Part shown: positions 1 through 8,215 of the stretch, in pieces
Numbering within the stretch: the first letter of the stretch is position 1
Layout of the letters: every line of letters starts with the position of its first letter
NCBI GenBank assembly: GCA_035632315.1
Contig: DASQGZ010000030.1
Coordinates: 1-33,208 of the forward strand
Origin: JAFDZW01 sp035632315
Lineage (GTDB): Bacteria; Bacteroidota; Ignavibacteria; Palsa-1295
Length of the DNA stretch: 33,208 nucleotides
Direction: 5' to 3'
Translations under genes and position numbers: made by a program
Notes under the pieces: generated by a model
The model's input: the letters and a program-made list of their open reading frames with translations, nothing else
Databases searched by the model: none
What the model was told of the DNA's origin: nothing

Positions 1-197
1 CGTTGATCGCCGATCCCGAAAAAAAAATATGCATGGCATACGACGTCTGGCAAGAAAAGTCGATGTATGGAAGGAAATATATGGGCGTAGTCCGCACAAC
101 GTTCATCATCAACGAAAAAGGAAAAATAGCAGAAATATATTCGAAAGTAAAAGTCGCCGGCCATATCAAAGAAGTTCTCGCCGCGGTCAAACAATGA
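1..197 (+). CDS. bcp: Bcp-type thiol peroxidase (peroxiredoxin), C-terminal end only
   Basis: Only the last 64 or so residues are in the window; the 5' part lies to the left of base 1. The visible segment (IADPEKKICMAYDVW, KSMYGRKYMG, RTTFIINEKGKI, VKVAGHIKEVL) matches the C-terminal half of atypical 2-Cys/1-Cys peroxiredoxins of the Bcp/PrxQ family, which reduce peroxides with thioredoxin. The catalytic Cys region is outside the window, so activity cannot be judged. The stop overlaps the next start as ATGA, which suggests translational coupling to the SRPBCC gene. The family call rests on this short segment alone. Confidence 0.8.
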   Translation, partial: LIADPEKKICMAYDVWQEKSMYGRKYMGVVRTTFIINEKGKIAEIYSKVKVAGHIKEVLAAVKQ

Positions 198-682
198 AGA
201 TCTACACCGTCGAACGTAAAATAGATATTGCAGCGCCGATCCAGGCGGTGTTCGGATTTCATCTTGATTTTAAAAACCTCGCGCTTATTTCGCCTTCGTG
301 GATGAAGTCGGAATTGTTGGATGAAGAGGGGATGGGAAGCGCAAAACAGCAGCGACTGAAGGTCACCTTGTTCGGCGCATTCCCAAGTATCTGGGTTGTT
401 GCAACAAGCGAATACGAGCCGCCGACACGTTTGACGGATCTCCTTCGATCGGGGCCGCTTCCCTATTTCAAGCATACTCGGACGTTCAGCCAGCCATCAC
501 AAGCGATCACCGAACTTAGTGACAAACTCGAATATGCGCTGCCGTTCGGATTTGTCGGAAGGATCGCAAACACGATCTCGGTTCACCGTATGATGATACA
601 AATGTTCGAGCATCGGCACGAGATGACAAAACAATTGCTCGAAGAAAAATACTATCTTGCAGCAATACCTCTTGCCCAGTGA
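194..682 (+). CDS. SRPBCC (START/Bet v1-like) superfamily protein
   Basis: A 162-residue protein. It begins MKIYTVERKIDIAAPIQAVFGFHLDF, the usual first strand and helix of SRPBCC ligand-binding folds, in which a beta-grasp cavity holds a hydrophobic ligand. A small set of relatives are cyclases/dehydrases, but no catalytic signature is visible. No signal peptide or membrane helix is present, so it is probably cytoplasmic. The ATG at 194 is chosen because it overlaps the peroxiredoxin stop (ATGA); a longer reading from 29 would lie inside the peroxiredoxin gene. Ligand and function are unknown. Confidence 0.8.
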   Translation: MKIYTVERKIDIAAPIQAVFGFHLDFKNLALISPSWMKSELLDEEGMGSAKQQRLKVTLFGAFPSIWVVATSEYEPPTRLTDLLRSGPLPYFKHTRTFSQPSQAITELSDKLEYALPFGFVGRIANTISVHRMMIQMFEHRHEMTKQLLEEKYYLAAIPLAQ

Positions 683-1308
683 ATTTTCCGGAACACGAAC
701 CTGCCTACCCTCTGGCAAAACGAATTGAAACGAAGCGGCTCGTGCTTCGCTTCTTCGATATCAAAGATGCTGCAGAATATTATGATCTCGAACAAAAAGG
801 TCTTGCCGAACATATGAAACGATTTATGCCGGGTGTACCGGACGAATCGGATCGCGATGAAGGGATTGCATTAATGCGGGAAAAGATCCGTACGACGCTC
901 GAACGCTCCGACGACGGAGCCGAATTTCGTTTTCTCATTCGAGAAAAAGAACGGACAGCGATCATCGGACAGATCGGCATCACGAATATCATTCGTAATG
1001 TCGCACAGTCGGCGTTCATCGGATACTGGATCGGAGCCGATTGGCTTGGCAAAGGCTACGCGACCGAAGCATGCGCTGCAGCGTTAGCATATTCGTTTGA
1101 GACGTTGCGGCTGCACCGAGTTTCGATCTGGATCGCGCCGGAAAACACGGCAAGTCTGCGTGTCGTCGAAAAGATCGGCTTACGATTCGAGGGCACGGCA
1201 GTGCGCGCACTCTTTCAAGGCGGTAAATGGGCAGATACAAATATTTATGCGATCACCAGTGAAGAATGGAATGAACGAAAAAATGAATTGCATTCACTTT
1301 ATGCGTAA
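679..1308 (+). CDS. GNAT family N-acetyltransferase (RimJ/RimL-like)
   Basis: A 209-residue protein with the GCN5-related acetyltransferase fold. Strand 1 reads IETKRLVLRFFDIKD (about 16-30). The acetyl-CoA pyrophosphate loop is DWLGKGYATEA (about 121-131), followed by the HRVSIWIAPENTASLRVVEKIGLRFEG block (about 146-172) typical of the RimJ/RimL and SpeG-like branch. It would transfer an acetyl group from acetyl-CoA to an amine; whether the target is a ribosomal protein, small amine or antibiotic cannot be told. Translation starts at GTG 679, overlapping the previous stop as GTGA. The 3' end overlaps the LolA-like gene by 8 bases. Confidence 0.88.
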   Translation: MNFPEHEPAYPLAKRIETKRLVLRFFDIKDAAEYYDLEQKGLAEHMKRFMPGVPDESDRDEGIALMREKIRTTLERSDDGAEFRFLIREKERTAIIGQIGITNIIRNVAQSAFIGYWIGADWLGKGYATEACAAALAYSFETLRLHRVSIWIAPENTASLRVVEKIGLRFEGTAVRALFQGGKWADTNIYAITSEEWNERKNELHSLYA

Positions 1309-1915
1309 ATTATTTATTGCGTTCATATTGGTTTTTCCGGCGTCTCTCTTTGCACAAACAGCGATAGATATGGCGACGAAATTAGAGAATGTCTATAAAA
1401 ATGCCAGCGCCGTTGCGGTTTCATTTTCAACCAACGAGAGCGGCAAGGTATCGCTCGTGCTTTCATCGACGGCAAACGCGTACAAACTTACTTCGCCAAG
1501 CGACGATTTCATCAGTGATGGCAGCACGATCTGGCACATTATTAAAAAACAACATAAAGTAATTATCGATAACGTAAAACCATCGTCACAAGCGATGAAC
1601 GCCGAAGCATTACTCAATTTTTCCGGGAATTACACACCGTCGATGTCCATAGACAAAAACCAATATATTAATTTGACATTAACCCCACACTCGAACATCC
1701 AACAACTCTTTACCGCTGTCGGTGGGATCTCATCGATCACTTTCCTATTAATGCAAAAAGGAAGCGGGGTAACCGTACGATCGATCAGCGCACTTGGCGG
1801 CAGTGGGACGATCAGACTCGAACATCTGCAGATCAAAGCTTTAAAAAAAGCGCCGACAAACTCGTTCTCGTATTCGCCCGCAAAAGATATGACCATCGTT
1901 GATCTACGGGAGTAA
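1301..1915 (+). CDS. LolA-like outer-membrane lipoprotein carrier family protein
   Basis: A 204-residue exported protein with a signal peptide (MRKLFIAFILVFPASLFAQ) and cleavage probably after Ala18-Gln19. The mature part has the half-barrel LolA pattern: an early helix (IDMATKLENVYKNASAVAVSF), a repeated beta segment with SGKVSLVLSSTANAYKL and SDGSTIWHIIKKQHKVIIDNV, and a late strand before ..FSYSPAKDMTIVDLRE. LolA shuttles lipoproteins across the periplasm from LolCDE to the outer membrane. The ATG at 1301 is preferred for the signal peptide, although ATGs at 1283 and 1271 are in frame. Sequence similarity to canonical LolA looks weak, so it may be a LolA-fold relative. It overlaps the GNAT gene and is one base from the ferredoxin gene. 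Confidence 0.75.
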   Translation: MRKLFIAFILVFPASLFAQTAIDMATKLENVYKNASAVAVSFSTNESGKVSLVLSSTANAYKLTSPSDDFISDGSTIWHIIKKQHKVIIDNVKPSSQAMNAEALLNFSGNYTPSMSIDKNQYINLTLTPHSNIQQLFTAVGGISSITFLLMQKGSGVTVRSISALGGSGTIRLEHLQIKALKKAPTNSFSYSPAKDMTIVDLRE

Positions 1916-1916
1916 A

Positions 1917-2225
1917 ATGCCAAAATTCACGCATCATATTTTCGTTTGTGAAAATTTTCGCGACCCGTCCGACCCGCGCGGATGCTGCGCTGCAAAAGGC
2001 TCGGAAGCCATTCGCAAACGATTCAAAGAAGAGATTAAGAGCTGCGGTTTAAAAGGAAGTGTTCGCGCAAATAAAGCAGGATGTCTCGACCAGTGCGCGC
2101 TCGGACCGACAGTTGTCGTTTATCCGGAAGGAATCTGGTACGGCCGCGTCAGCGAAAGCGATGTTGCAGAGATCGTGGAATCACATATCGTCAATGGCAA
2201 ACCTGTTGAGCGGCTGAAAATTTAA
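1917..2225 (+). CDS. Thioredoxin-like [2Fe-2S] ferredoxin
   Basis: A 102-residue protein of the Shethna-type thioredoxin-fold ferredoxins. It starts MPKFTHHIFVCENFRD and has cysteines at 11, 23, 24, 43, 56 and 60. C11, C24 (or C23), C56 and C60 match the family's four cluster ligands, with the last pair in GCLDQCALGP. These proteins carry one [2Fe-2S] cluster and act as cytoplasmic electron carriers; the partner is not known. The start at 1917 is one base after the LolA-like stop, so it is probably cotranscribed. The gene ends 4 bases from the oppositely oriented rfaE2 gene. Confidence 0.9.
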   Translation: MPKFTHHIFVCENFRDPSDPRGCCAAKGSEAIRKRFKEEIKSCGLKGSVRANKAGCLDQCALGPTVVVYPEGIWYGRVSESDVAEIVESHIVNGKPVERLKI

Positions 2226-2229
2226 AACG

Positions 2230-2733
2230 TTACTTCTTCATTCTCTCAAGAATGCCGGTTGTTGATCTTCCTTCAATAAATGGAATTGTCTTCACGATCC
2301 CGCCGCCACACTCAACGACTTCTCTTCCGACAATGTCTTCAATTTTATAGTCGCCGCCTTTGACCAGTATATCCGGAACAACGAATGTAATAACTTCCAG
2401 CGGCGTATCTTCGCCGAAGATCACAACGCCATCGCACGAACGAAGCATTGAGAGAATATATGCGCGGTCTTCTTCCGATTGGATCGGCCGTGAATCACCT
2501 TTTAGCCGTTTCACCGAATCGTCGGAATTTACACCAACTAACAGCGCACCGCCGAGATTGCGAGCTTCCATTAAATAATTTGCATGGCCGCGATGCAAGA
2601 GATCGAAGACGCCGTTGGTAAAAACAAGCGGGCGATTCAAACCGCGCAGCGAGCCGCGCCACTTGCGAAGTTCGACGCGACTTTTTTCATTTCGAAAATC
2701 GAATACCGGCGAAGAATGGATGAGCGGCGGCAT
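2230..2733 (-). CDS. rfaE2: D-glycero-beta-D-manno-heptose 1-phosphate adenylyltransferase
   Basis: A 167-residue nucleotidyltransferase equal to the C-terminal domain of bifunctional HldE (RfaE). Visible motifs are VFTNGVFDLLHRGHANYL with the HxGH signature at residues 47-50, the KGGDY segment (125-129) and the late GRSTTGIL loop (155-162). The enzyme makes ADP-heptose from heptose 1-phosphate for lipopolysaccharide inner core. It is a single-domain form, so the kinase domain (RfaE1) must be encoded elsewhere. The ATG at 2733 is chosen; an ATG at 2778 would overlap the divergent rlmN start and add residues unlike the family. Confidence 0.9.
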   Translation of the reverse strand: MPPLIHSSPVFDFRNEKSRVELRKWRGSLRGLNRPLVFTNGVFDLLHRGHANYLMEARNLGGALLVGVNSDDSVKRLKGDSRPIQSEEDRAYILSMLRSCDGVVIFGEDTPLEVITFVVPDILVKGGDYKIEDIVGREVVECGGGIVKTIPFIEGRSTTGILERMKK

Positions 2734-2763
2734 TGTAGCGATTAATATACTGTTTATATATTT
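2734..2763. promoter_or_regulatory. Short divergent promoter region between rfaE2 and rlmN
   Basis: Only 30 bases separate the two divergent start codons. The spacer is very AT-rich and holds TATACT (2747-2752) and TATATA-like hexamers that could serve as -10 boxes on either strand. The -35 boxes would then lie inside the opposing coding regions. This is a position-based call only. Confidence 0.3.
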
Positions 2764-3885
2764 ATGAGTGCAAAACAAAAAACGATATCACTCTTCGGAA
2801 TGAGCGAAACGCAGATCGCCGCTTCGCTCGCCGAAGCGGGGCTCGATGTCCCGCGTTATCGTTCGCGACAAATATATAACGCGCTCTATGGCAAACGCAT
2901 TCGCTCGTTCGCCGAGGCGACCGATCTGCCACGCGACCTTCGCGAACAGCTCGACAAATTATTCCCGATCGTTCACCCGAACATAACACACGAATCCCGC
3001 AGCATCGATGGTACGATAAAATATTTATTCGAGCTTTCCGATGCACGGACGATCGAAGCGGTGCTCATTCCAAGCGAAATGCGAGACTCTTATGGAATTG
3101 CGCGCCGCAAGACGTTATGTCTTTCCACGCAAGTCGGCTGTCCGCTCGATTGTAAGTTTTGTGCAACTGCAACACTAAAGCTCAAACGCGATCTGACAAC
3201 TGCCGAGATTATTGCGCAATATTTCGAGGTCGAACGCGCAAGCGGCGAGCATATTACGAACGTTGTCTATATGGGGATGGGCGAACCGATGTTGAATTAC
3301 GATAATGTCGTTGCCTCGCTCAGGATTCTTACTGACAAAGAACTCGATATTCTCGGCAGTAAACGGATCACCGTCTCGACCAGTGGCTTGCCCGATGAGA
3401 TCAGGAAATTCGCACGTGAAGGGCTCGGGGTAAAACTCGCACTATCGCTTCACGCAACAACCGATGAACTGCGTTCGAAGCTGATGCCGATCAATCGGCG
3501 CTATCCACTTGCAGAAGTAATTTCGGCAATGGAAGAATATTACAAGACCACGAAAATTCCGGTGACGTATGAATACATTTTGTTCGCCGGACTCAACGAT
3601 ACACCCGCCGATGCCAAACGGCTCGCAAAATTTGCACGGCGAATGCCAAGTAAAGTAAATGTCATCCCGTTTCATCCGATCGACTTCACTCATCCGACCG
3701 GCGTTGCAGCGAGCTTGCACCCAAGCACCGACCTCGCATTTAAGAATTTTATCTCACTGCTTAAAGAGCTTGGTGCGCACGTAATGGTACGATCAAGCGC
3801 GGGTGTTGACATCGAGGCTGCGTGCGGACAGCTTGCGCTTTCGAACGAGCCGCATCTTCACGAGATCAGCATTGCCGAAGTATGA
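2764..3885 (+). CDS. rlmN: Dual-specificity 23S rRNA/tRNA adenine-C2 methyltransferase RlmN
   Basis: A 373-residue radical-SAM enzyme that makes 2-methyladenosine at A2503 of 23S rRNA and A37 of some tRNAs. The three-cysteine cluster motif is CPLDCKFC (C126, C130, C133). The resolving and methyl-carrying cysteines of the mechanism are both present: C119 in LCLSTQVGC and C354 in SSAGVDIEAACGQL. The GMGEPMLNYDNV motif and KLALSLHATTDELRSKLMPINRRYPL segment are classical RlmN. Length is normal. Its stop overlaps the following GlcE-like start as ATGA. Confidence 0.97.
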   Translation: MSAKQKTISLFGMSETQIAASLAEAGLDVPRYRSRQIYNALYGKRIRSFAEATDLPRDLREQLDKLFPIVHPNITHESRSIDGTIKYLFELSDARTIEAVLIPSEMRDSYGIARRKTLCLSTQVGCPLDCKFCATATLKLKRDLTTAEIIAQYFEVERASGEHITNVVYMGMGEPMLNYDNVVASLRILTDKELDILGSKRITVSTSGLPDEIRKFAREGLGVKLALSLHATTDELRSKLMPINRRYPLAEVISAMEEYYKTTKIPVTYEYILFAGLNDTPADAKRLAKFARRMPSKVNVIPFHPIDFTHPTGVAASLHPSTDLAFKNFISLLKELGAHVMVRSSAGVDIEAACGQLALSNEPHLHEISIAEV

Positions 3886-4688
3886 TCCGACCCCCTGCTT
3901 CGAAAGAAGAAGTTGCCAACTTCCTGCGAGACCGCGTCGAACCGCTCCATATTACGTACGGGATAGGTGAACATCCTCAATATCAAACGCTTTCACTTTC
4001 ACAGTTGAACACTGTTCTGTTGTATGAACCCGAAGAGATGATCATCTCGGTTGGCGCAGGGATCTCGTTGCAAGCATTAGAACGAGCGCTTGCAGAGCAC
4101 GGGCAATGGATCCCGACATTGGCTGCAGACGAAGTGCCGCAGGACAGACTTGGCGATGCGATCGCAAACGATTACTATCATCCGCGTTCGCTCACTTGTG
4201 GGATGCTGCGCACCAGCATTCTTGGCGGGACATTCTGCACGACGAACGGAGAAATTTTTCAAAGTGGCTCGCGCGTCGTGAAATCCGTTGCCGGATACGA
4301 TATTCACCGGGCATTTTGCGGGTCACGAGGAATGTTCGGCGCGATGATCTCTCTGACAATGAAAGTTCAACCGCGACCGGGAATGTTCTTTCGGTTTCAA
4401 ACGTCATCGGAACATAAAGACACTCTTCACCGCTTCACGCCGACAGTTTTTGAAATACTCGGCGACGAGATCGTCGTCGAACTCGCCGGACACTCGGAAG
4501 ATATTGAAAGTGACATCGAGCAGCTTCGGGTTGAAAAGATTACCAGCCGTGAGTTAAATAATACCGATTGGCTCGATGCGCTCCAACTCATTCGCAGTAA
4601 TAAGAAAAACGCTCCCATTGCTTCGGAAGCAGAACATCTGCTTTCCAAAGTGCGTACTGTGTTCGATCCGAAAAATATTTTGAGATAA
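3882..4688 (+). CDS. glcE: GlcE-like FAD-binding subunit (glycolate/lactate oxidase type)
   Basis: A 268-residue flavoprotein of the PCMH (VAO) FAD-binding type. The segment LRTSILGGTFCTTNGEIFQSGSRVVKSVAGYDIHRAFCGSRGMFGAMISLTMKVQPRP (about 109-166) closely follows the GlcE signature in which the conserved KSVAGYD and GSRG elements hold the FAD. The C-terminus FDPKNILR resembles the usual FDP..N..P/G ending. GlcE is normally about 350 residues, so this copy is short, and the usual Gly-rich pyrophosphate loop near the start is replaced by YGIGEHPQYQ. It overlaps rlmN by ATGA and directly abuts glcF (TAAATG). No GlcD catalytic subunit lies nearby, so the substrate is uncertain. Confidence 0.82.
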   Translation: MIRPPASKEEVANFLRDRVEPLHITYGIGEHPQYQTLSLSQLNTVLLYEPEEMIISVGAGISLQALERALAEHGQWIPTLAADEVPQDRLGDAIANDYYHPRSLTCGMLRTSILGGTFCTTNGEIFQSGSRVVKSVAGYDIHRAFCGSRGMFGAMISLTMKVQPRPGMFFRFQTSSEHKDTLHRFTPTVFEILGDEIVVELAGHSEDIESDIEQLRVEKITSRELNNTDWLDALQLIRSNKKNAPIASEAEHLLSKVRTVFDPKNILR

Positions 4689-5945
4689 ATGGCCGAGCAG
4701 ACACAGATATTTTCAGGTATTGAGGGCAAACTTCAAGCCTGCATACATTGCGGTTTGTGCCTCGAATTCTGTCCAACATATCTCGAAACGCACGAAGAAA
4801 TGTCAAGTCCGCGCGGGCGGATCCACTTGATGAAAGCAGTTGATGAAGGGACACTTGCAATAAGCGATCCGTTACTTCGTGAGCACGAATTTTCCTGTCT
4901 CGTCTGTCGCTCATGCGAAACAGCGTGTCCGTCGGGAGTCGAATTCTCCGTATTGATGGAGCACACGCGCGATGCCATTGTGAAAAATGCGCCTAATAAT
5001 TTCTTCCGGCGATTTATTTATACAAAACTTCTTGGTTCAAAGCAACTCACGAATGTTTTGCAGTTCTTTTTAGCAGTCGCGGCGAAAACGAGAATTATTT
5101 CACTGCTTGGGAAAACATTTAGCAGATCGCGCGGCATATTGTCATCGGTCAGATTATTACCTGAGAATATCCCGTTCCCTCACGCTCGCGCCCAGATGTA
5201 TCCAGCAATAGGAAAAAAGATCGGCACCGTCGGTTTACTCATTGGATGTATTGGCGATGTGTTCACGAAAGAAGTCAACAATGCCACGATCAAGGTGCTG
5301 ACCCGTCTTGGGTATGATGTACATACGTTGCCCGAGATCGGGTGCTGTGGCGCACTTGCTGCGCATGCCGGATACTTAGATAGATCGAAAGCACTTGCGC
5401 GCGAAGTTCTTTCAGCGATCGAACATTCCGAGATCAGTTATTTCATCTCGAATATCGCCGGATGCGGGGCAATGATGAAAGACTATGCAAACATTCTTGG
5501 AAGTTCGGAAATATCAAATGTTATGAAGATAAAGGACATTTCAGAATTTTTATTTGAACATCATTACGACGATCTGAAAGCGTTCGGGCTAAGATTCGAA
5601 GAGCCGACACGTATTCCCTACCACGCGCCTTGTCATTTATATCATGGCCAAAAGATCATTGATACTCCAGCGCGGCTGCTTTCGCTTATTGAGAACGCGA
5701 CAGTAACGCTGCTCGAAGAGAATGACATTTGCTGCGGCAGTGCGGGAACATATAACGTCGAGCGCCCCGAAATGGCAGAGTCGCTGCTCGAACGGAAATT
5801 AAATATCATCGGGAAGAACGGATCCGAGATCGTCGCAACAGCCAATGCAGGCTGTCTGATGCAGCTCCGAAGCGGACTGCTGACTCATCGGAACCATACA
5901 CAAGCCTCTCATTTTATTGAGGTTATGGCATCGTTGATGCCTTAA
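4689..5945 (+). CDS. glcF: GlcF-like iron-sulfur subunit (glycolate oxidase type)
   Basis: A 418-residue protein with two [4Fe-4S] ferredoxin motifs, CxxCxxCxxxCP at C18-C28 (CIHCGLCLEFCP) and at C70-C80 (CLVCRSCETACP). Two cysteine-rich CCG domains follow, seen in EIGCCGALAAHAG and in HAPCHLYHGQK with ENDICCGSAGTYN. This is the domain order of GlcF and of the LldE/HdrD group, which take electrons from a flavin subunit and pass them toward quinone. It starts at the base after the GlcE-like stop and is clearly in the same operon. It ends 57 bases before the sigma-factor gene; I see no convincing terminator between them. Confidence 0.92.
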   Translation: MAEQTQIFSGIEGKLQACIHCGLCLEFCPTYLETHEEMSSPRGRIHLMKAVDEGTLAISDPLLREHEFSCLVCRSCETACPSGVEFSVLMEHTRDAIVKNAPNNFFRRFIYTKLLGSKQLTNVLQFFLAVAAKTRIISLLGKTFSRSRGILSSVRLLPENIPFPHARAQMYPAIGKKIGTVGLLIGCIGDVFTKEVNNATIKVLTRLGYDVHTLPEIGCCGALAAHAGYLDRSKALAREVLSAIEHSEISYFISNIAGCGAMMKDYANILGSSEISNVMKIKDISEFLFEHHYDDLKAFGLRFEEPTRIPYHAPCHLYHGQKIIDTPARLLSLIENATVTLLEENDICCGSAGTYNVERPEMAESLLERKLNIIGKNGSEIVATANAGCLMQLRSGLLTHRNHTQASHFIEVMASLMP

Positions 5946-6002
5946 GATTTTATTCTGCCCTGCTGTAACTCTCCGTCTCGAAGGGTGTTTTAAATATATT
6001 GA

Positions 6003-6725
6003 ATGCAGTCTGTTGCAGTCATAGCTGCCCGTCCGATTCCCCAACAGGAGGAAGTGCGGGAAGAAGTTGTTCGCGTTCGTACGAAACGCGAAGGGCGAAC
6101 CGTGGCTGCAAAACCGGTGCTCCCTGTGAAAAGTGACCTCGAACTGATAACAGCGTTCAGAAACGGCGACGAACGGGCGTTCGCCGAACTGTACGTGCGC
6201 TATAAAAGCGAGATCTATACATATTGCCTGCGAATGCTCGGCGGAGACAGCGCCGAAGCGGGCGATGCGTATCAGGAGACCTTCATAAAAGTGTATGAGA
6301 AGCTGCATACATTTCGCTATGGTGAAAATGTAAAGGGGTGGATTTATATGATCGCCCGTAATGTCGCGCTGAATATTTATCGTTCGAAGCGGCCGGAAGA
6401 AACGATCGAGAACCATCAGTATCTCGCAAGCACCGAACGGCAGCTGCACCCTGATTTTTCTGGCGAACAGCGTTCGCTTCGCGAAGCGATCGAAGAAGCC
6501 GTTGCGACACTGCCAGTGGAATTTCGAGAGCCGTTCATCCTGCGCGAATTTGACGGACTCGGTTACCCCGAGATCGCCGAGATCACCGGAGCATCAGTGA
6601 CACTAACGAAAGTTCGCATTCACCGCGCCAAACAGCGCCTGAGAAAATTACTTGCACCGATCATTACCGACGAAACCTATCGCGCTAACGGCGAACGGTT
6701 TACCCTCGAGGAGGAAATAGAATGA
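6003..6725 (+). CDS. ECF-type RNA polymerase sigma factor
   Basis: A 240-residue sigma-70 family protein. Region 2 spans about 45-130 (LITAFRNGDERAFAELYVRYKSEIYTYCLRML, then AYQETFIKVYEKLHTF and KGWIYMIARNVALNIYRSKR). Region 4 spans about 161-217 with the helix-turn-helix GYPEIAEITGASVTLTKVRIHRAKQRLRKLL. There is no region 3, as in ECF sigmas. An unusual 40-residue charged N-terminal extension (EEVREEVVRVRTKREGR) precedes region 2. The 5' flank is AT-rich with no clear Shine-Dalgarno. The gene overlaps the anti-sigma-like gene by ATGA, the standard sigma/anti-sigma arrangement. Confidence 0.93.
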   Translation: MQSVAVIAARPIPQQEEVREEVVRVRTKREGRTVAAKPVLPVKSDLELITAFRNGDERAFAELYVRYKSEIYTYCLRMLGGDSAEAGDAYQETFIKVYEKLHTFRYGENVKGWIYMIARNVALNIYRSKRPEETIENHQYLASTERQLHPDFSGEQRSLREAIEEAVATLPVEFREPFILREFDGLGYPEIAEITGASVTLTKVRIHRAKQRLRKLLAPIITDETYRANGERFTLEEEIE

Positions 6726-8215
6726 CAACCGAAGAACGCATACTCGCTTATCTCGACGGCTCGCTTTCCGAAAGTGAAAGCGCGGAGCTGATGCATCAGC
6801 TTTCCGTCAGTCCGGAAAATCGTATCATTCTCGAACAGCACATCAAGCTTTCCGAGATGACCCGCGTTGCGCAGCGTCCGTACGAAGTACCCGCGATGCT
6901 CGAATCGAGTCTTGCCGAACGGTTGCCTGCTATCCTTGCCACAAGTGAACGCATGGTTCCGGTGGCGGCAAGTCGTTGGTCGGTTTCGTCACTCATGTTA
7001 CTGCTTCGCGAATATCCGATTCGCTTTGCACTCGGAGGCATCATCACGCTTCTTGCCGGCGGGGCATTATATTGGTATGGACTCGGAGGCTCAGTGCCTC
7101 AGGCGAATACTGCTTCCAAAATTTCTACCGCTTTCGAATCTTCCGTCGCTGCGCCAAATAATTCCGATCAAGCAGCGAATAACCCGATGCCGGCAACGAT
7201 CGATAGGCAGCATTCTTCACAGATCGTACACAATAGTCCGTTATATACTTCTAAAGTATATAGTGATAGGGACAATTCATCTGCTTCTACTTCGCAGGTT
7301 TCAACCTCTGCGAGATCGCATTCGGCAATTGCAAATCGCTCCGCGACGAACACAAATAAATATCACAAAGCAAATGGCGCCGGTTTGCACATTCCCAACC
7401 CAGCTTCGATATTTGCCGAGAACCAGTCGAATTCTGTTTCAGAAAATAGATCGGAGTCTTCGAGCGAGAACATAAGTACGCCTGTTTCTGCGATCGAGGC
7501 GTCAAGTATGAGCGTGCCTATCGCCGAAGTTCACTCGCCGAATACTGCCGATGCGATAATCGTGTCACCAACAGGAGGCAGCCGTCACCCGTTTTCTCTG
7601 CTCGAGATGACGCAGGATAATTCTCACAGCCGATTTGTGCTCCGAGGTTCCTTCGGGATAGGCGAGACATTTTTGTACGTACCGACGGGAAATAATTCTT
7701 ATACGTCGCGTACGGAAAGCTCGCCAATGCTCGGACTTGATTATCTGCTCTCTCCTTCGTGGAGTATCGGCATTGAAAGCGGCTCTACAATGATGCTGAG
7801 TCTCTCGCCGCAATCTTCTGCCGAAGCGTCCACTGACGGCACAACGCATATTGTGACGCATACGACGACGATGAATTCGACAGAGTGGTTCACCCTTGCT
7901 GCGGTGAGATATTGCTTCAATCCGCTCGACAAGATACGGTATGAAGTTTCTCTTGGCGGCGGCACGGTCGTGACGCATCTTGCGTCTCCGATGGCAACGC
8001 TGCAAGCAGGAGTTGGCTACTCGCTCTCCGACAATCTTGACATTCAATTTCTTGCGCATTACTCAGGCGTCTGGTCGAAAACATCTGCGTCGTCAACAAC
8101 GAACGCTGCACTTGTGACCAGCGGACCGGTGGCTTACAAAACATCGGACGTTGCGGCTGCAACCGTCTTCACACCGGCTCTGACGGGACGCGTTGGTTTG
8201 AAATGGAGATTTTAA
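6722..8215 (+). CDS. Anti-sigma-like protein fused through a linker to an outer-membrane beta-barrel domain
   Basis: A 497-residue protein with four parts. Residues 1-75 form a helical anti-sigma-type domain (MTTEERILAYLDGSLSESES, then LMHQLSVSPENRIILEQHIKL) without the HxxxCxxC zinc motif. One transmembrane helix is at about 102-120 (FALGGIITLLAGGALYWYG). Residues 125-295 are a Ser/Asn/Thr/Ala-rich linker of low complexity. Residues 300-497 alternate polar and hydrophobic residues and end in GRVGLKWRF with a terminal Phe, the classical mark of an outer-membrane beta-barrel. The likely topology is cytoplasm, inner-membrane helix, periplasmic linker and barrel. A good ribosome-binding site (GAGGAG, 6709-6714) precedes the ATG. 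Anti-sigma function is inferred from position and N-terminal pattern; comparable fusions are known in Bacteroidota. Confidence 0.78.
   Translation: MTTEERILAYLDGSLSESESAELMHQLSVSPENRIILEQHIKLSEMTRVAQRPYEVPAMLESSLAERLPAILATSERMVPVAASRWSVSSLMLLLREYPIRFALGGIITLLAGGALYWYGLGGSVPQANTASKISTAFESSVAAPNNSDQAANNPMPATIDRQHSSQIVHNSPLYTSKVYSDRDNSSASTSQVSTSARSHSAIANRSATNTNKYHKANGAGLHIPNPASIFAENQSNSVSENRSESSSENISTPVSAIEASSMSVPIAEVHSPNTADAIIVSPTGGSRHPFSLLEMTQDNSHSRFVLRGSFGIGETFLYVPTGNNSYTSRTESSPMLGLDYLLSPSWSIGIESGSTMMLSLSPQSSAEASTDGTTHIVTHTTTMNSTEWFTLAAVRYCFNPLDKIRYEVSLGGGTVVTHLASPMATLQAGVGYSLSDNLDIQFLAHYSGVWSKTSASSTTNAALVTSGPVAYKTSDVAAATVFTPALTGRVGLKWRF
7242..7262. repeat. Perfect 9-bp inverted repeat (21-bp palindrome) inside the linker coding region
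   Basis: TATATACTT and AAGTATATA are separated by CTA. The element sits in the low-complexity linker of the anti-sigma/barrel gene, encoding LYTSKVYS. It is much more AT-rich than its surroundings. It could be an internal operator or a small RNA hairpin, or simply chance in a loosely constrained linker. Confidence 0.5.

Noticed and set aside
1097..1300. Longer reading of the LolA-like gene starting at 1097
   Set aside because: The extra residues overlap the GNAT gene in another frame and precede a clear signal peptide at 1301.
2734..2778. Earlier ATG for the rfaE2 gene at 2778
   Set aside because: It would overlap the divergent rlmN start, and the added residues are not like the family.
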